DNA of 64,000 nt from an uncultured Rothia sp. Its GTDB lineage: Bacteria; Actinomycetota; Actinomycetes; Actinomycetales; Micrococcaceae. The notes under the pieces are model-generated. The model had not been told where the DNA came from, ran no database searches, and saw nothing but the letters and a program-made list of their open reading frames with translations. Shown here in pieces: positions 34,064 to 43,410 of this stretch (its first letter is position 1; each line of letters opens with the position of its first letter). The DNA lies in the NCBI GenBank assembly GCA_946221065.1, contig CAMIIO010000006.1, forward strand, positions 105,428-169,427, in the 5' to 3' direction. The translations under genes and the position numbers were made by a program.

Positions 34064-35482
34064 CTATAACGAATTAATGGGTCGCCCCAGATTCTTCAAC
34101 AGTGCCTCCACCACAATTTCCGAACGAGTAGGGTGCGGAAGCATGGTACGAGCAAAAGTCTCTGCGTCAATACCTCCGTTGTGCCCCACTGCTACCATTC
34201 CAATCAGCTCAGTAACACCTGCCCCTACCAGGTGCGCGCCCAAAACCTTCCCATCTTCTGAGACGGTCAGCTGGGCAAACCCTGTTGTTTCACCCGCGCC
34301 CAGTGCCCTGCCGTTTTCGGCAAGTGCCACCGTGGAACTGGTTGCCTTGATACCCCGTTCTTTAGCTTGTTCAGCCGAGATGCCTATGGAGGCAACCTCT
34401 GGCGTGGTATAAGTGCAACGTGGCACCCAGTCTCGCCAGTCCTCAGCTTCCGGAACCCTGCGCACTCCAGCGATTGCGTCCACACAACGTACCGCTTCAT
34501 GGGTTGCCTTATGGGCCAGGCAAGGCCCGCCGGCGACGTCGCCAACAGCATATAATCCCCAGGCCGCTGACTTACCCAGCGAGTCGGTGTTAATAAACCC
34601 GCCTTTGCTGAGGACATCAAATTTTTCTAGTCCTAGACCTTGGGAGTTAGGTACGACGCCGGCAGCGATCAAAACCTTGGAAACTTCGGCAGTTTCTTCA
34701 GTCCCCTCCGCTGTGCTCCAAGAGATGCGCGCACCGTCTGCGGTGCTTTGGGCGGAGCTAACTCGCACACCCGCGGTGACTTGAATACCACGCTTTTTAA
34801 ACTCACCGGCTACGGTTTCTGAGACGGCGGCAGGCTCATTGGGCATAAAGCGGGGCATTGCTTCTAACAGCGTGACTTCTGATCCGAGGTCTGTATAGAG
34901 GGAGGCAAATTCGGAGCCAATAGCGCCGGAGCCTACTACTACAAGAGACTCGGGAATCTCTGCAGGAACGAGTGCTTCTTTGTAGGTCCAGATGTTGTTG
35001 CCATCTGGCTCCACGCCGGAAAGTACTCGGGGTGAGGCTCCAGTTGCCACAATAATGTGTGGGGTGTGAAGCTGCTGTACTTTACCGTTGGGAAGGGTAA
35101 CCTTTACAATGCCTTTGTCTGCAATATGCGCAGTGCCGCGGATAATATGTGCTCCGTTGCCTTCGAGAAGTGCCCCCACACCACCTGTCAGTTGCTTGGA
35201 GACGTTCCGCGAATGCTGGACGAGCTTGGTGATATCAACCTGGGGTGTGCCCATGGAGATACCAAATCGTGCCCCTTCCTTAGCGGCGCGCACTAGCTCG
35301 GCACCGTGCAGTAGCGCCTTGGTGGGGATACAGCCCCAGTTGAGGCAGATACCGCCTAAATCGGCTTTTTCGATGACGGCGGTGCGCAACCCTAGCTGCG
35401 CGGCGCGTACCCCGGCGGGGTAGCCACCGGGGCCAGCCCCAATGACTACCACATCGTAGTTTTCTTCCTTATTCTGAGTCAT
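34064..35482 (-). CDS. lpd: Dihydrolipoamide dehydrogenase (E3)
   Basis: 472 residues, full length. The FAD site opens the protein (DVVVIGAGPGGYPAGVRAAQ), the redox disulfide is Cys46-Cys51 in GGICLNWGCIPTK, the NAD site is VVVGSGAIGSEFA, and the C-terminal dimer domain holds the catalytic HPTRSE pair. It reoxidises the lipoyl arm of the E2 encoded just upstream. It starts 11 bases after the E2 stop with a GGGAGAG ribosome site, as last gene of the aco-type operon. It may also serve other lipoyl complexes. Confidence 0.95.
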   Translation of the reverse strand: MTQNKEENYDVVVIGAGPGGYPAGVRAAQLGLRTAVIEKADLGGICLNWGCIPTKALLHGAELVRAAKEGARFGISMGTPQVDITKLVQHSRNVSKQLTGGVGALLEGNGAHIIRGTAHIADKGIVKVTLPNGKVQQLHTPHIIVATGASPRVLSGVEPDGNNIWTYKEALVPAEIPESLVVVGSGAIGSEFASLYTDLGSEVTLLEAMPRFMPNEPAAVSETVAGEFKKRGIQVTAGVRVSSAQSTADGARISWSTAEGTEETAEVSKVLIAAGVVPNSQGLGLEKFDVLSKGGFINTDSLGKSAAWGLYAVGDVAGGPCLAHKATHEAVRCVDAIAGVRRVPEAEDWRDWVPRCTYTTPEVASIGISAEQAKERGIKATSSTVALAENGRALGAGETTGFAQLTVSEDGKVLGAHLVGAGVTELIGMVAVGHNGGIDAETFARTMLPHPTRSEIVVEALLKNLGRPINSL

Positions 35483-35493
35483 GAATGCTCTCC

Positions 35494-37122
35494 CTAGGCG
35501 AAGATAAGCGCTGGGGTTTCCAGCAGAGTCTTCAGTTCTTTGCAGAACTTGGCGGAGGTAGCGCCGTCCGCTACGCGGTGATCTGCGGAGAGGGTGAGGC
35601 TTAAAATGGTGGCGACTTTCGGGTTGCCGTTCTCATCCGGGATGAACTGTTGGGTGGCGCCTCCGACGGCGAGAATAGCAACCTGCGGGGGATTGATAAT
35701 CGCGTCGAAATGGGAGATGCCAAACATGCCCAGGTTGGAGATCGTGAAAGTGCCGCCCTGGAATTCTTCAGGTTTGAGTGTTCCTGCCTTAGCTCGGGTT
35801 GCCAGGTCTGTAATCTGCGCCGAGATTTCGCTGGGGCTGAGCCGATCCGCGTTCTTCACGATGGGTGTGATAAGACCTTCTTCAGTTGAGACGGCAATGG
35901 AAATATCGGCGTGCTCAAACTGGGTAATCGTTTCGGTTGCCGGGTCGTATTGTGCATTTAGCTCGGGTACTTTAGTGAGGGCCCGAGAGACAGCAGTAGT
36001 CACCAGGTCATTCACAGTAAGTCGTACATCAAGCCGGTTGTTGTTGACTTCTCGGCGGAATGCTTGAAGCTGATCCAATTGCGCTTCTACCGTTACGCGG
36101 AAGTGTGGAGACTGCTGGTAGCTTTCCTGAAGCCTAGAACCAATTACCTTACGCATGGAGCTCATAGGAATCTTGGTGACGGAGTTCTCCGTGGAAGCCG
36201 CGGGAACTGGTGTCACTGTGCCGGGGGCTTGCTGGGGTGCTGGTTCTGGCTTGCGGTTGAGTGCAAGCCAAGCTCGTACGTCATCGAGAACAACCCTGCC
36301 ATTGCGTCCGGATGCCCGCACACTGAGAAGGTTAACGCCTTCTTCTCGTGCGAGGTCTTTGGCATGCTCGGTGGCATTGACGCTGGAATCATCGGCAAAG
36401 TTCTTCACCGAGTCTATCCGTGGCTTATCGTTGCCGAACGCCAATGTTCCGCCGGCTTTTTCTACCGCAGTGATGAGGTCATTGACGGTTACCCGGTTAC
36501 CTCGTCCGCTTGCCTCAACTTTGCCAAGATTGATGCCATGTTTCTTGGCAAGGTCGACTGCATGCGGGGTTGCTGCAACATCGCCAGTGTCCTTACCCTT
36601 GAGTGAATCCGGGATGTGGGTTCCTGACGCACCGGTGCGCTGTGGAGAGGCATCGGTGGTTGAGCCGGGCTGGTGCTCCGATCCGGGAATTTCCTTGCGG
36701 GTTGCCGGAGTGGACGCATCCTTGGCAGGTGGGTATTCCTTGCGCTCGTCGGGGATATTGTCAGAGAGCTCATGCGACTCTTCGGCGCTGCTTGGGTCTT
36801 CGTGCTCGAACGTCTCGGAAGTGGAGTCTCCGCCGATAATTCCTGTGAGGAATTGATCTATCTCTTCCGCGGGTACGGCGGGGTCAGCCACAATTGCTAG
36901 CGCTTGCCCCACGGTATAAGTACCGCCCGGCTCTGCTAAGACGCGGGCGAGCACGCCCGGAGCTGGTGCTTCAATTTCACCGGAAAGCTTTGAAGATTCT
37001 GCTTCTGCTAGTACTTGCCCTTCGGTAACTTCATCACCTTCGGAGGCAGACCAGCTAACGAGCGTGCCCTCCTCCATGGTCATACCCCATTTGGGCATTT
37101 CTACGGGATAAATTTTAGCCAT
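35494..37122 (-). CDS. acoC: Dihydrolipoamide acyltransferase (E2) with two E3-binding domains
   Basis: 542 residues from the ATG at 37122, whose GGAGG site lies inside the end of acoB. Order: one lipoyl domain (1-80; lysine 45 in AESSKLSGEI), a charged linker, a first peripheral-subunit-binding domain at about 190-230 (HAVDLAKKHGINLGKVEASG), a second at about 250-290 (HAKDLAREEGVNLLSVRASG), a Pro/Ala linker, then the catalytic domain from about 320 with HRVADG near the end. It forms the core that moves acetyl from the E1 product to CoA. Two binding domains in one chain are unusual; most E2s have one. Confidence 0.9.
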   Translation of the reverse strand: MAKIYPVEMPKWGMTMEEGTLVSWSASEGDEVTEGQVLAEAESSKLSGEIEAPAPGVLARVLAEPGGTYTVGQALAIVADPAVPAEEIDQFLTGIIGGDSTSETFEHEDPSSAEESHELSDNIPDERKEYPPAKDASTPATRKEIPGSEHQPGSTTDASPQRTGASGTHIPDSLKGKDTGDVAATPHAVDLAKKHGINLGKVEASGRGNRVTVNDLITAVEKAGGTLAFGNDKPRIDSVKNFADDSSVNATEHAKDLAREEGVNLLSVRASGRNGRVVLDDVRAWLALNRKPEPAPQQAPGTVTPVPAASTENSVTKIPMSSMRKVIGSRLQESYQQSPHFRVTVEAQLDQLQAFRREVNNNRLDVRLTVNDLVTTAVSRALTKVPELNAQYDPATETITQFEHADISIAVSTEEGLITPIVKNADRLSPSEISAQITDLATRAKAGTLKPEEFQGGTFTISNLGMFGISHFDAIINPPQVAILAVGGATQQFIPDENGNPKVATILSLTLSADHRVADGATSAKFCKELKTLLETPALIFA

Positions 37123-37123
37123 T

Positions 37124-38140
37124 TTATGCCTCCACGACTGCGCGTACGGCTGCTTCAATTTTCTTGGCGCTGGGTAGCCATTCTTGTTCGAGCACGGCGG
37201 AGAAGGGGATTGGGGCGTGCGGTGGCAAAACCATCTGGATGGGTGCCTTCAGCGTGCCAAAGCCCTTCGAAGCAATGAGGGCGGCGACGTCGTGCCCAAA
37301 GCCACACCGGGCAGCGGACTCATCGGCAATAACCAATCGTCCGGTGGATGCCACAGATTCTAGGATGCCGTCCTCATCGAGTGGGGAAGTAGTGCGCGGG
37401 TCAACGACCTCTACAGAAATACCTTCCTTCTCTAGTTTGTCTGCAACCTTGATGGCCTCATTCACGGTATTTCCCAGTCCGACGATGGTGACATCGGTAC
37501 CACGACGCGGGTAGGCTGCTACGCCAAAGGGGATTGTGTAGGCTTCTTCAGGTACTTCACCCTTCAGATCGTAGAGAGCCTTGTGCTCGCAGAATAACAC
37601 GGGGTTATTATCTCGGATTGCTTCGAGCATGAGGCCACGCGCGTCGTAGGGGTTGGAGGGGACGGCTACCTTCACGCCCGCGGTTGAGGTGAAGATGTGG
37701 TAGGGGGAGTTCGAATGCTGGGCGGCTGCGCTCACACCGGCGCCAATAATGCCACGAATCACTAGTGGAACTTCTGCCTTACCGCCGAACATGTAGCGGA
37801 ACCGGGCTGCCTGGTTGTACACCATGTCGTAGGCAACACCAAAGAAATCCATGAACATGAGTTCGGCAACGGGGCGTAGACCGGTGACGGCTGCGCCTGC
37901 TGCCATACCCAGAATTGCGGACTCTGTGATGGGGGTGTCGATGACTCGCTCGGAACCGAACTCAGGCCAGATTCCTGCGGTTACGCCAAAGACGCCACCA
38001 AAGGATTCCAGATTAGGGTCCGGGTTTTCTGCGGCGCTACCGCCACGAATATCCTCACCAATCTGAATGACCTTATCGTCTTCTCGCATTGCATCGACCA
38101 TGCCTGCGCGGAGTGCTTCGCGAAAACTCATTTGTTCCAT
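37124..38140 (-). CDS. acoB: Acetoin/2-oxo-acid dehydrogenase E1 beta subunit
   Basis: 338 residues from the ATG at 38140 (AAGG upstream; a TTG at 38149 is too close to it). It is a transketolase-like beta subunit: FREALRAGMVDAMREDDKVI, then GGVFGVTAGIWPEFGSERVIDTPITE with the catalytic glutamate, SPYHIFTSTAGVKVAVPS, and the C-terminal VEVVDPRTTSPLDED domain. With E1 alpha it makes the ThDP-dependent alpha2-beta2 enzyme that cleaves acetoin to acetaldehyde and an acetyl unit. Its stop lies one base before the E2 start. Confidence 0.88.
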   Translation of the reverse strand: MEQMSFREALRAGMVDAMREDDKVIQIGEDIRGGSAAENPDPNLESFGGVFGVTAGIWPEFGSERVIDTPITESAILGMAAGAAVTGLRPVAELMFMDFFGVAYDMVYNQAARFRYMFGGKAEVPLVIRGIIGAGVSAAAQHSNSPYHIFTSTAGVKVAVPSNPYDARGLMLEAIRDNNPVLFCEHKALYDLKGEVPEEAYTIPFGVAAYPRRGTDVTIVGLGNTVNEAIKVADKLEKEGISVEVVDPRTTSPLDEDGILESVASTGRLVIADESAARCGFGHDVAALIASKGFGTLKAPIQMVLPPHAPIPFSAVLEQEWLPSAKKIEAAVRAVVEA

Positions 38141-38158
38141 TGTTATCAAAACCTTCGC

Positions 38159-39121
38159 TTAGTAGGAAACGTAGACGTCGGTGTCTACTTCAGAGGGGTC
38201 GGGCCACTTGGCTGCGCGAGCATTTTTCACCGACTGATCAATGAGTTTTTGCGCTGCCTTGTCGATGGCATCAAACTCTTTCTTGCCAATCTTCTTCGCA
38301 TATTTCTTGCGGAAGATGATGAGCGGATCGGTTTCTTCCTTGAGCTTCTTGAGCTGTTCAGGTGTGCGGAAGAGATACTGATCGCCCTCAAAGTGACCGT
38401 AGAAGCGGGTTGCGGTGGCTTCGATTGCTGCCGGCCCTCCACCGTTGCGTGCCTTATCAATGACCTTCTGAGCGGTGGTGTAAACCTCTTCAAAATCGGT
38501 GCCGTCTACTTTGTAGGCGGGCATGCCGAATGCCTTGGCGCGCCCGGCGATATCTTTGGAACCTACGGAATAGTCGGCGCCGGTGGCTTCGCCAATGCCG
38601 TTATTCTCAAACACAAAGATTGCTGGGAGGTTAAGCACGACTGCCATATTCATTGCCTCAAAAACAAGCCCCTGGTTTGAGCCGCCGTCGCCGGTGAATG
38701 ATACTGCGACGCCACCGTTCTTGAGGGTTTTTGCGCTGAGCGCGGCACCAATCATGATGGGTGGGCCGCCACCGACGATGCCGTTAGCGCCAAGCATGCC
38801 CGTGGCGAGGTCGGCAATGTGCATGGAGCCACCTTTGCCATGACACAGGCCGTCTGCGCGACCAAAAATCTCGAACATCATTTTCTCGATGTCGCAGCCT
38901 TTTGCAATGCAGTGTCCGTGACCTCGGTGAGTCGAGGCGATGTAATCATCTTTGGTGAGGTTTTCACAGACGCCGGTAGCGATAGCTTCTTCGCCGGCGT
39001 AGAGGTGGATAAATCCTGGAATGTCTCCGGTGAGGTTTTCTTTGTGGAGGCGGTCTTCAAAGGCTCGAATTTCGCTCATTTTTTGGTAAGCGTCGAGCAA
39101 GGTTTCTTTGGGAAGCGTCAT
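38159..39121 (-). CDS. acoA: Acetoin/2-oxo-acid dehydrogenase E1 alpha subunit
   Basis: 320 residues from the ATG at 39121, which has AAAGGACG just upstream (the open frame extends 14 codons further). The ThDP motif is at about residue 144 (GDGGSNQGLVFEAMN, ending FENN), and the substrate end shows STHRGHGHCIAKG and LCHGKGGSMHIAD. Length and motifs match the AcoA/PdhA group; assignment to acetoin rather than pyruvate rests on the compact alpha/beta form and the adjoining AcoR-like regulator. It is first in the operon acoA-acoB-acoC-lpd. Confidence 0.88.
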   Translation of the reverse strand: MTLPKETLLDAYQKMSEIRAFEDRLHKENLTGDIPGFIHLYAGEEAIATGVCENLTKDDYIASTHRGHGHCIAKGCDIEKMMFEIFGRADGLCHGKGGSMHIADLATGMLGANGIVGGGPPIMIGAALSAKTLKNGGVAVSFTGDGGSNQGLVFEAMNMAVVLNLPAIFVFENNGIGEATGADYSVGSKDIAGRAKAFGMPAYKVDGTDFEEVYTTAQKVIDKARNGGGPAAIEATATRFYGHFEGDQYLFRTPEQLKKLKEETDPLIIFRKKYAKKIGKKEFDAIDKAAQKLIDQSVKNARAAKWPDPSEVDTDVYVSY

Positions 39122-39205
39122 TGCTTCGTCCTTTCTGCGGGAAGTGGCAGATTGCGATGTCACTGTGGGTGACTTCGAATACTCTTAGACTAGAAACCGC
39201 AGAAA

Positions 39206-39238
39206 AATGTAACAAGAGTCACATTCACTTTAAGTGAA
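39206..39238. promoter_or_regulatory. Two abutting palindromes in the acoA-acoR gap
   Basis: AATGTAAC-AAGA-GTCACATT (39206-39225, one mismatch) overlaps by two bases with TTCACTTTAAGTGAA (39224-39238, perfect). They lie in the 230-base gap between the divergent operon and its regulator and are candidate binding sites for it. Confidence 0.5.
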
Positions 39239-39268
39239 GAAATGCGTTCTGACTAGGAGAAACGTAAA

Positions 39269-39288
39269 ACTGCAACGCACTGCAACGT
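39269..39288. repeat. 10-bp direct repeat in the acoA-acoR gap
   Basis: ACTGCAACGC followed directly by ACTGCAACGT. Tandem half-sites on the same face of the helix could be a second operator. Confidence 0.5.
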
Positions 39289-39351
39289 GTGAGCGAAGGT
39301 ACTCGATAGAATCTCATTTTATGATGCACTTCACTATTTTGAGGTAAAACA

Positions 39352-40620
39352 TTGGTAGGATGGATAAATCTTCAATCACCAAAGAAGTGCAGGGAGGGGA
39401 AATTAACACAAATCATAACCCCCCTGGAGCCAGCAATTTCCTTTGACATCAACTCGCAGGATTATCTCCAGAATTTACAACGGGTTTATGACTTCGTGGT
39501 TCGAGGAGGAGCCCCTGTGAATCACCCTCGCCCCCTCGTCAGCCAATCTTGGACCCGCATGGTTCACGCACGCATGCCCGTAGATCTCCCTGCACCTGAT
39601 ATTGACCCAGATTCTGTAACACGAGCTACCGAAATTCTTAAAGCCACCGCAGAAATTGACCTCACCAAGGTCATCAAATTTCTCGACTACGAACTGCAAC
39701 CTCTACTTGCGCACACAGACCTTCTGGGCGTATTCACTACGTCAGACACCCGAGTCGCTCAACAATTCGGAACCACCGCAGCTCGACGTCGTGCCCACCA
39801 ACTAGGATTCATCCGTGGTGCCCGCTGGAGCGAAAACACGGTAGGAACCAACGCCATCGGAACCGCCGCCGTCGTCAAACACGCCGTACAAATTCACGGC
39901 CCAGAACACTGGTGCCTATCCCAACACGACTGGAGTTGCTCAGCTGCACCCATACTTGACCCACGCACTGGACAGCTTCTCGGAATCCTTGATATCTCGG
40001 GACCCATTCGCCAAGCCCACCCAGCACTGCTGGGAATGGTTCATGCCATCACTCGCGAAGTTGAACTGACCATTCGCGAAACCCATCTCAATCAGCTTGA
40101 ACAACTGCGCTCGGCACAACTTCCTACGCTTTACAGAACCTCTCACCCATGGGTGCTCACCGACGAATGGGGATGGGTAGCAGCAACCTCCCAAACAGGC
40201 ACGGAACACTCCTCTGGCCGTATCACCTTACCGGCCGATGTTCGTGAAGGCACAGTATTTATTGAAGAGTTCGGAGCCGTCAACGCCCAACAAATCAGCA
40301 AAGGCTGGCTACTATGGCTCGAACCAGCTGATAGCGTGAGCTACACCTTGAATCGGACCCGAAAACAGATGGTGATTGATTCCCGCGGCATCAATAACAC
40401 CCTAAAGCTAAGTCCTAAACACACTGCCATACTGGATTATCTGGCGCACACGGGCATCCCCTGCACGTTAGAAGACATATCCTGTGCAATATGGGGAAAA
40501 GAGAAGCCAACCAGCACGGTACGCGCAGAAATGTCTCGATTACGAAAACGTTTCCCGGAATTAGTAAGCCCTGCCCCCTATCAGCTTCTTCAAGAACTAG
40601 CAATCGTGGAAGAAAACTAA
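39352..40620 (+). CDS. AcoR-like GAF-domain regulator lacking sigma-54 domain
   Basis: 422 residues. The N-terminal half resembles AcoR: SQSWTRMVHARMPVDLP, then a GAF domain (DTRVAQQFGTTAARRRAHQL, SENTVGTNAIGTAAVV, WSCSAAPILDPRTGQLLG) ending in ITREVELTIRETHL. The usual AAA+ sigma-54 activator module is absent, as expected in actinobacteria. Instead a C-terminal winged-helix-like domain follows (PKHTAILDYLAHTGIPCTLE, then VRAEMSRLRKRFPELV). It is divergent from the aco operon and likely activates it on binding acetoin. The TTG start at 39352 is supported by GAGGT seven bases upstream. Confidence 0.82.
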   Translation: MVGWINLQSPKKCREGKLTQIITPLEPAISFDINSQDYLQNLQRVYDFVVRGGAPVNHPRPLVSQSWTRMVHARMPVDLPAPDIDPDSVTRATEILKATAEIDLTKVIKFLDYELQPLLAHTDLLGVFTTSDTRVAQQFGTTAARRRAHQLGFIRGARWSENTVGTNAIGTAAVVKHAVQIHGPEHWCLSQHDWSCSAAPILDPRTGQLLGILDISGPIRQAHPALLGMVHAITREVELTIRETHLNQLEQLRSAQLPTLYRTSHPWVLTDEWGWVAATSQTGTEHSSGRITLPADVREGTVFIEEFGAVNAQQISKGWLLWLEPADSVSYTLNRTRKQMVIDSRGINNTLKLSPKHTAILDYLAHTGIPCTLEDISCAIWGKEKPTSTVRAEMSRLRKRFPELVSPAPYQLLQELAIVEEN

Positions 40621-40625
40621 GTGCC

Positions 40626-40653
40626 CGGTCTTGGCAACACAGCTTAGTCACTC
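40626..40653. repeat. Partial member of the GTCACTC repeat family
   Basis: CGGTCTTGGCAACACAGCTTAGTCACTC closely matches the reverse complement of the left half of the palindrome at 33981-34044 (three differences). It lies right after the AcoR-like gene. Confidence 0.7.
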
Positions 40654-40732
40654 GCAGATATTTGACACCGGAAAATCACCCCTGCATTTCGATGATTGAG
40701 TGTGTTCTCATGCGGCTTCGCAGGCTCCGCCG

Positions 40733-40779
40733 ATGGATGTGATTTTCTTCTTCGGCTGACGCCGGAAAATCACATCCAT
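40733..40779. terminator. Terminator between convergent acoR-like and corA
   Basis: Perfect 15-bp arms ATGGATGTGATTTTC / GAAAATCACATCCAT; the right arm includes the corA stop codon. Confidence 0.8.
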
Positions 40780-41792
40780 CCCTTCCTCTTAAACATGAGG
40801 AAGAGGGACACCGCCGTACCCACCATCGCCAGCAACGCCGCCGGATAGCCAAACGCCCACGCCAGCTCCGGCATCACTTCAAAGTTCATCCCATAAATCG
40901 ACCCAATAATCGTTGGCGCCACAAGAATCGCAGCCCAACCCGAGATACGCTTCATGTCATCATTCTGCCGCTCAGCAACAATAATGCTGTTCACCTCCAG
41001 CGCATTCTGTAGTGACTCCCGCAAACCATCAATCCGCTCATTCACCTGAATCGCATGGTCCTTCACATCACGAAAACGCCGCACATCTTCCAAAGCGTCC
41101 TCCCGCGAAAAATCCTCATCCACAGACTCCAATATCCGAATCCGCTCCATCAACGTATCTAACATCCCCACCAGCGGCTTACACGCCCGCTTAAAGTACG
41201 TTGCCTCGTTCAACAACTCATAGATACGCTGCGAAATACCCGGCATCTCCTCATGCCCCGGCGAAAACAACACATCCTCAATCTCATCGCCGTCGTTCTC
41301 CAGCCCCTCAATCACCGGCATATACCCATCCACCACCGTATCAATAGCGGCATGAACCATATCCCATGGCGACTCCAGCTCGCCCAGCCGCGAAGCAATC
41401 CGCTCCAGAAGCGCCTTCACCTCGGACTCTTCCCGTAAATAATCCTTTACCAGAGTCACCAAAAAGTCGTTCCCCATAAACAGGTGGATCTCCCCAAACT
41501 GGATTTCCTCCTCCTTATCCAGGTACACGGCAGGGCGCAACACCAAAAAATAGGTGTCCCCATAGCGGTCAATCTTCGCGCGCTGGTGGCCCTCCATCGA
41601 GTCCTCAACTGCCAGCTCATTCATCCCAAAATGCTCGATGAGAGCCTGCATATCCTCGTCCGTGGCATCGCTAATACCCACAAACGCCGACGACGCCGAC
41701 TCCTCCTTCAGCAGACGCACGGTTTCGTCCAGGTTCGGTGAGTCCACCTGGGATTTGTTGGGATAATTTACGGTATTGACAAGAATAGGCAT
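40770..41792 (-). CDS. corA: CorA-type magnesium transporter
   Basis: About 340 residues from the ATG at 41792; ATGs at 41801 and 41816 are alternatives. The large cytosolic domain (AFVGISDATDEDMQALIEHF, VEDSMEGHQRAKIDRYGDTY) gathers metal-sensing sites, a long stalk helix leads to two C-terminal membrane helices, and the selectivity motif GMNFEVMPEL sits between them. The basic tail FKRKGWM is typical. It forms a pentameric channel for Mg2+ (also Co2+, Ni2+). Single gene. Confidence 0.93.
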   Translation of the reverse strand: MPILVNTVNYPNKSQVDSPNLDETVRLLKEESASSAFVGISDATDEDMQALIEHFGMNELAVEDSMEGHQRAKIDRYGDTYFLVLRPAVYLDKEEEIQFGEIHLFMGNDFLVTLVKDYLREESEVKALLERIASRLGELESPWDMVHAAIDTVVDGYMPVIEGLENDGDEIEDVLFSPGHEEMPGISQRIYELLNEATYFKRACKPLVGMLDTLMERIRILESVDEDFSREDALEDVRRFRDVKDHAIQVNERIDGLRESLQNALEVNSIIVAERQNDDMKRISGWAAILVAPTIIGSIYGMNFEVMPELAWAFGYPAALLAMVGTAVSLFLMFKRKGWM

Positions 41793-41899
41793 GCCACCCA
41801 TATTAGCGGTAGCCACAGTACAAGGCGGAATCAGCTGATACCCTAAAACCCGGTAGCCAAGAGCCCCTGCGCCCCACCCACCTCATCCGAAAGCCGCCT

Positions 41900-43102
41900 A
41901 TGTCTCACACCCCTGCACAATCGTCGCCAGTCCCGGATAAGATTCTTGCCATCCCCGGCATGATCTCCGTCCTAGCCACCTTCGCCGCGGTGATCAGTAG
42001 CCTTTCCCTACTCATGCCGGCGTCCCCGGCATGGGTTGCCACAGGGGGTGCCGGCTCGCTAGGAGCAGGGTCAGTCACCGCCGTCCTCATGGCAGCCACC
42101 GTCATCACGCAGCTTTTTGTGGTTCGTTGGGCGCTCGCCAAATTTGGGTGGACGGCAACTATGGTGTGCGGCACCATTCTCATGGGTATTGCCTCCCCAG
42201 TTCAGGCAATTGCCCCGAACCTGCCACTGGTGTTGGCAAGTTCGGTGGCGCGCGGTGTCGGTTTTGGGCTGCTCACGGTCTGCGGGGCGGCGTCCCTATC
42301 CATTCTCGTGCCGGCGGAAAAACGTGGTAGAGCGGTGGGAGTATATGGAATGGCGGCGGCAATTCCGCAACTTATCTTGACGCCGATCGGGCCCACGCTT
42401 ATCGAACACCTGGGATTCCGGTTCGTGCTCTGCTCCGGGGTGATCGCAGTGATCGGTGTGCCCTTTGCCCTGCAACTAGGGCGGCTAGTCGAAGAAAAGC
42501 TCGCCACAACCAATGCCGGAGGCCTGGACGAACCGGCGTCCTTTGCTGGAACCCTCCGGCTCATCTGGCCCGCCCTGCTCACGCTCACCCTGGTGACGGC
42601 GGCAGGCGGTGCATTCATGACCTTCGCTATTGACCTTGCCCCCACGCCTTTCTGGGCGTCCATCGCCCTCTTCTGTATGGCTGCCATGGCAACACCCACC
42701 AGGCTTCTAGGCGGCACCCTCAGCGATAAACTGGGCACTCGCGCTATTATGACGCCCCTACTCGCCGTGGCTGCGTTCGGTGCGCTCGCCGTCGGGTGGG
42801 CTGGCGGAGATAGCGTGCTTGTTTTGTTGCTAGGGGCATTGGCTGTGGGCGCCGGATACGGATTCTTGCAGTCGGTCACGATGGTGCGCGCGCTCAACGA
42901 CGCCGGCCCGGCTAATACTGAGAGCGCCTCGGTGGCATGGAACGCGAACTTCGATATTGGCACCGGGCTAGGCGGTTTAGTGGTGGGCGCCCTGGCGCAG
43001 GCAGGTGGCTTCCCGGTAGCGTGGTGGGTATGGGGTGCGCTCATGCTGGTGTGCGCGGTAGGTATCGGTGTTCACGATACCCGCAAGCCCGCTGCCGGCT
43101 AA
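41900..43102 (+). CDS. MFS transporter
   Basis: 400 residues with twelve predicted helices. The loop 2-3 equivalent (VVRWALAKFGWTATMVCGT) and the helix-4 region (LASSVARGVGFGLLTVCG) are present, as is the central AEKRGRAVGVYGMAAAIPQL loop; the second half has RLLGGTLSDKLGTRAIM, the mirrored motif A. It resembles the CynX/YfcJ-like exporters. Substrate cannot be assigned. Followed after 42 bases by a small membrane protein. Confidence 0.85.
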   Translation: MSHTPAQSSPVPDKILAIPGMISVLATFAAVISSLSLLMPASPAWVATGGAGSLGAGSVTAVLMAATVITQLFVVRWALAKFGWTATMVCGTILMGIASPVQAIAPNLPLVLASSVARGVGFGLLTVCGAASLSILVPAEKRGRAVGVYGMAAAIPQLILTPIGPTLIEHLGFRFVLCSGVIAVIGVPFALQLGRLVEEKLATTNAGGLDEPASFAGTLRLIWPALLTLTLVTAAGGAFMTFAIDLAPTPFWASIALFCMAAMATPTRLLGGTLSDKLGTRAIMTPLLAVAAFGALAVGWAGGDSVLVLLLGALAVGAGYGFLQSVTMVRALNDAGPANTESASVAWNANFDIGTGLGGLVVGALAQAGGFPVAWWVWGALMLVCAVGIGVHDTRKPAAG

Positions 43103-43144
43103 ATCTTAGCCCGTACCGTCAACCCCTTACTCAAAGGAGCCAGC

Positions 43145-43366
43145 ATGGACGCCGTCAACCCGATTATTCCTACCTCGTGGGAATTTTTTATCACCGTGGT
43201 TGGATTGATTCAGCTTATTCTGCTCATCATTGCGGTGGTTCGTGTTGGCAGGGACCCGTGGCTGAAGCCCGAACACAAAATTTTTCTGCTCCTGGTGTCT
43301 TTGCTCGTTCCTCTGCTCGGTCCGGCGTTGAGCCTACTCGTCGTCTTCCGAACTAATAAAAGATAG
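43145..43366 (+). CDS. Two-helix small membrane protein (PLDc_N-like)
   Basis: 73 residues with AAAGGAGC before the ATG. Two helices (FFITVVGLIQLILLIIAVVR and IFLLLVSLLVPLLGPALSLL) are joined by a short charged loop, a pattern seen in the N-terminal hairpin of cardiolipin synthases and in many stand-alone small proteins. No catalytic domain follows. Function unknown. Confidence 0.7.
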   Translation: MDAVNPIIPTSWEFFITVVGLIQLILLIIAVVRVGRDPWLKPEHKIFLLLVSLLVPLLGPALSLLVVFRTNKR

Positions 43367-43410
43367 GCTACAGTCAGAGAAATTTTGGAAGGCATGCTCC
43401 AAAGTCTCTG

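Noticed and set aside
36155..36856. 233-codon plus-strand frame inside the E2 gene
   Set aside because: Antisense to the intact lipoyl/E2 gene with all its motifs.
42202..43044. 280-codon minus-strand frame inside the MFS gene
   Set aside because: Antisense to a complete MFS transporter; product is Ala/Pro/Ser/Thr-rich without a recognisable fold.
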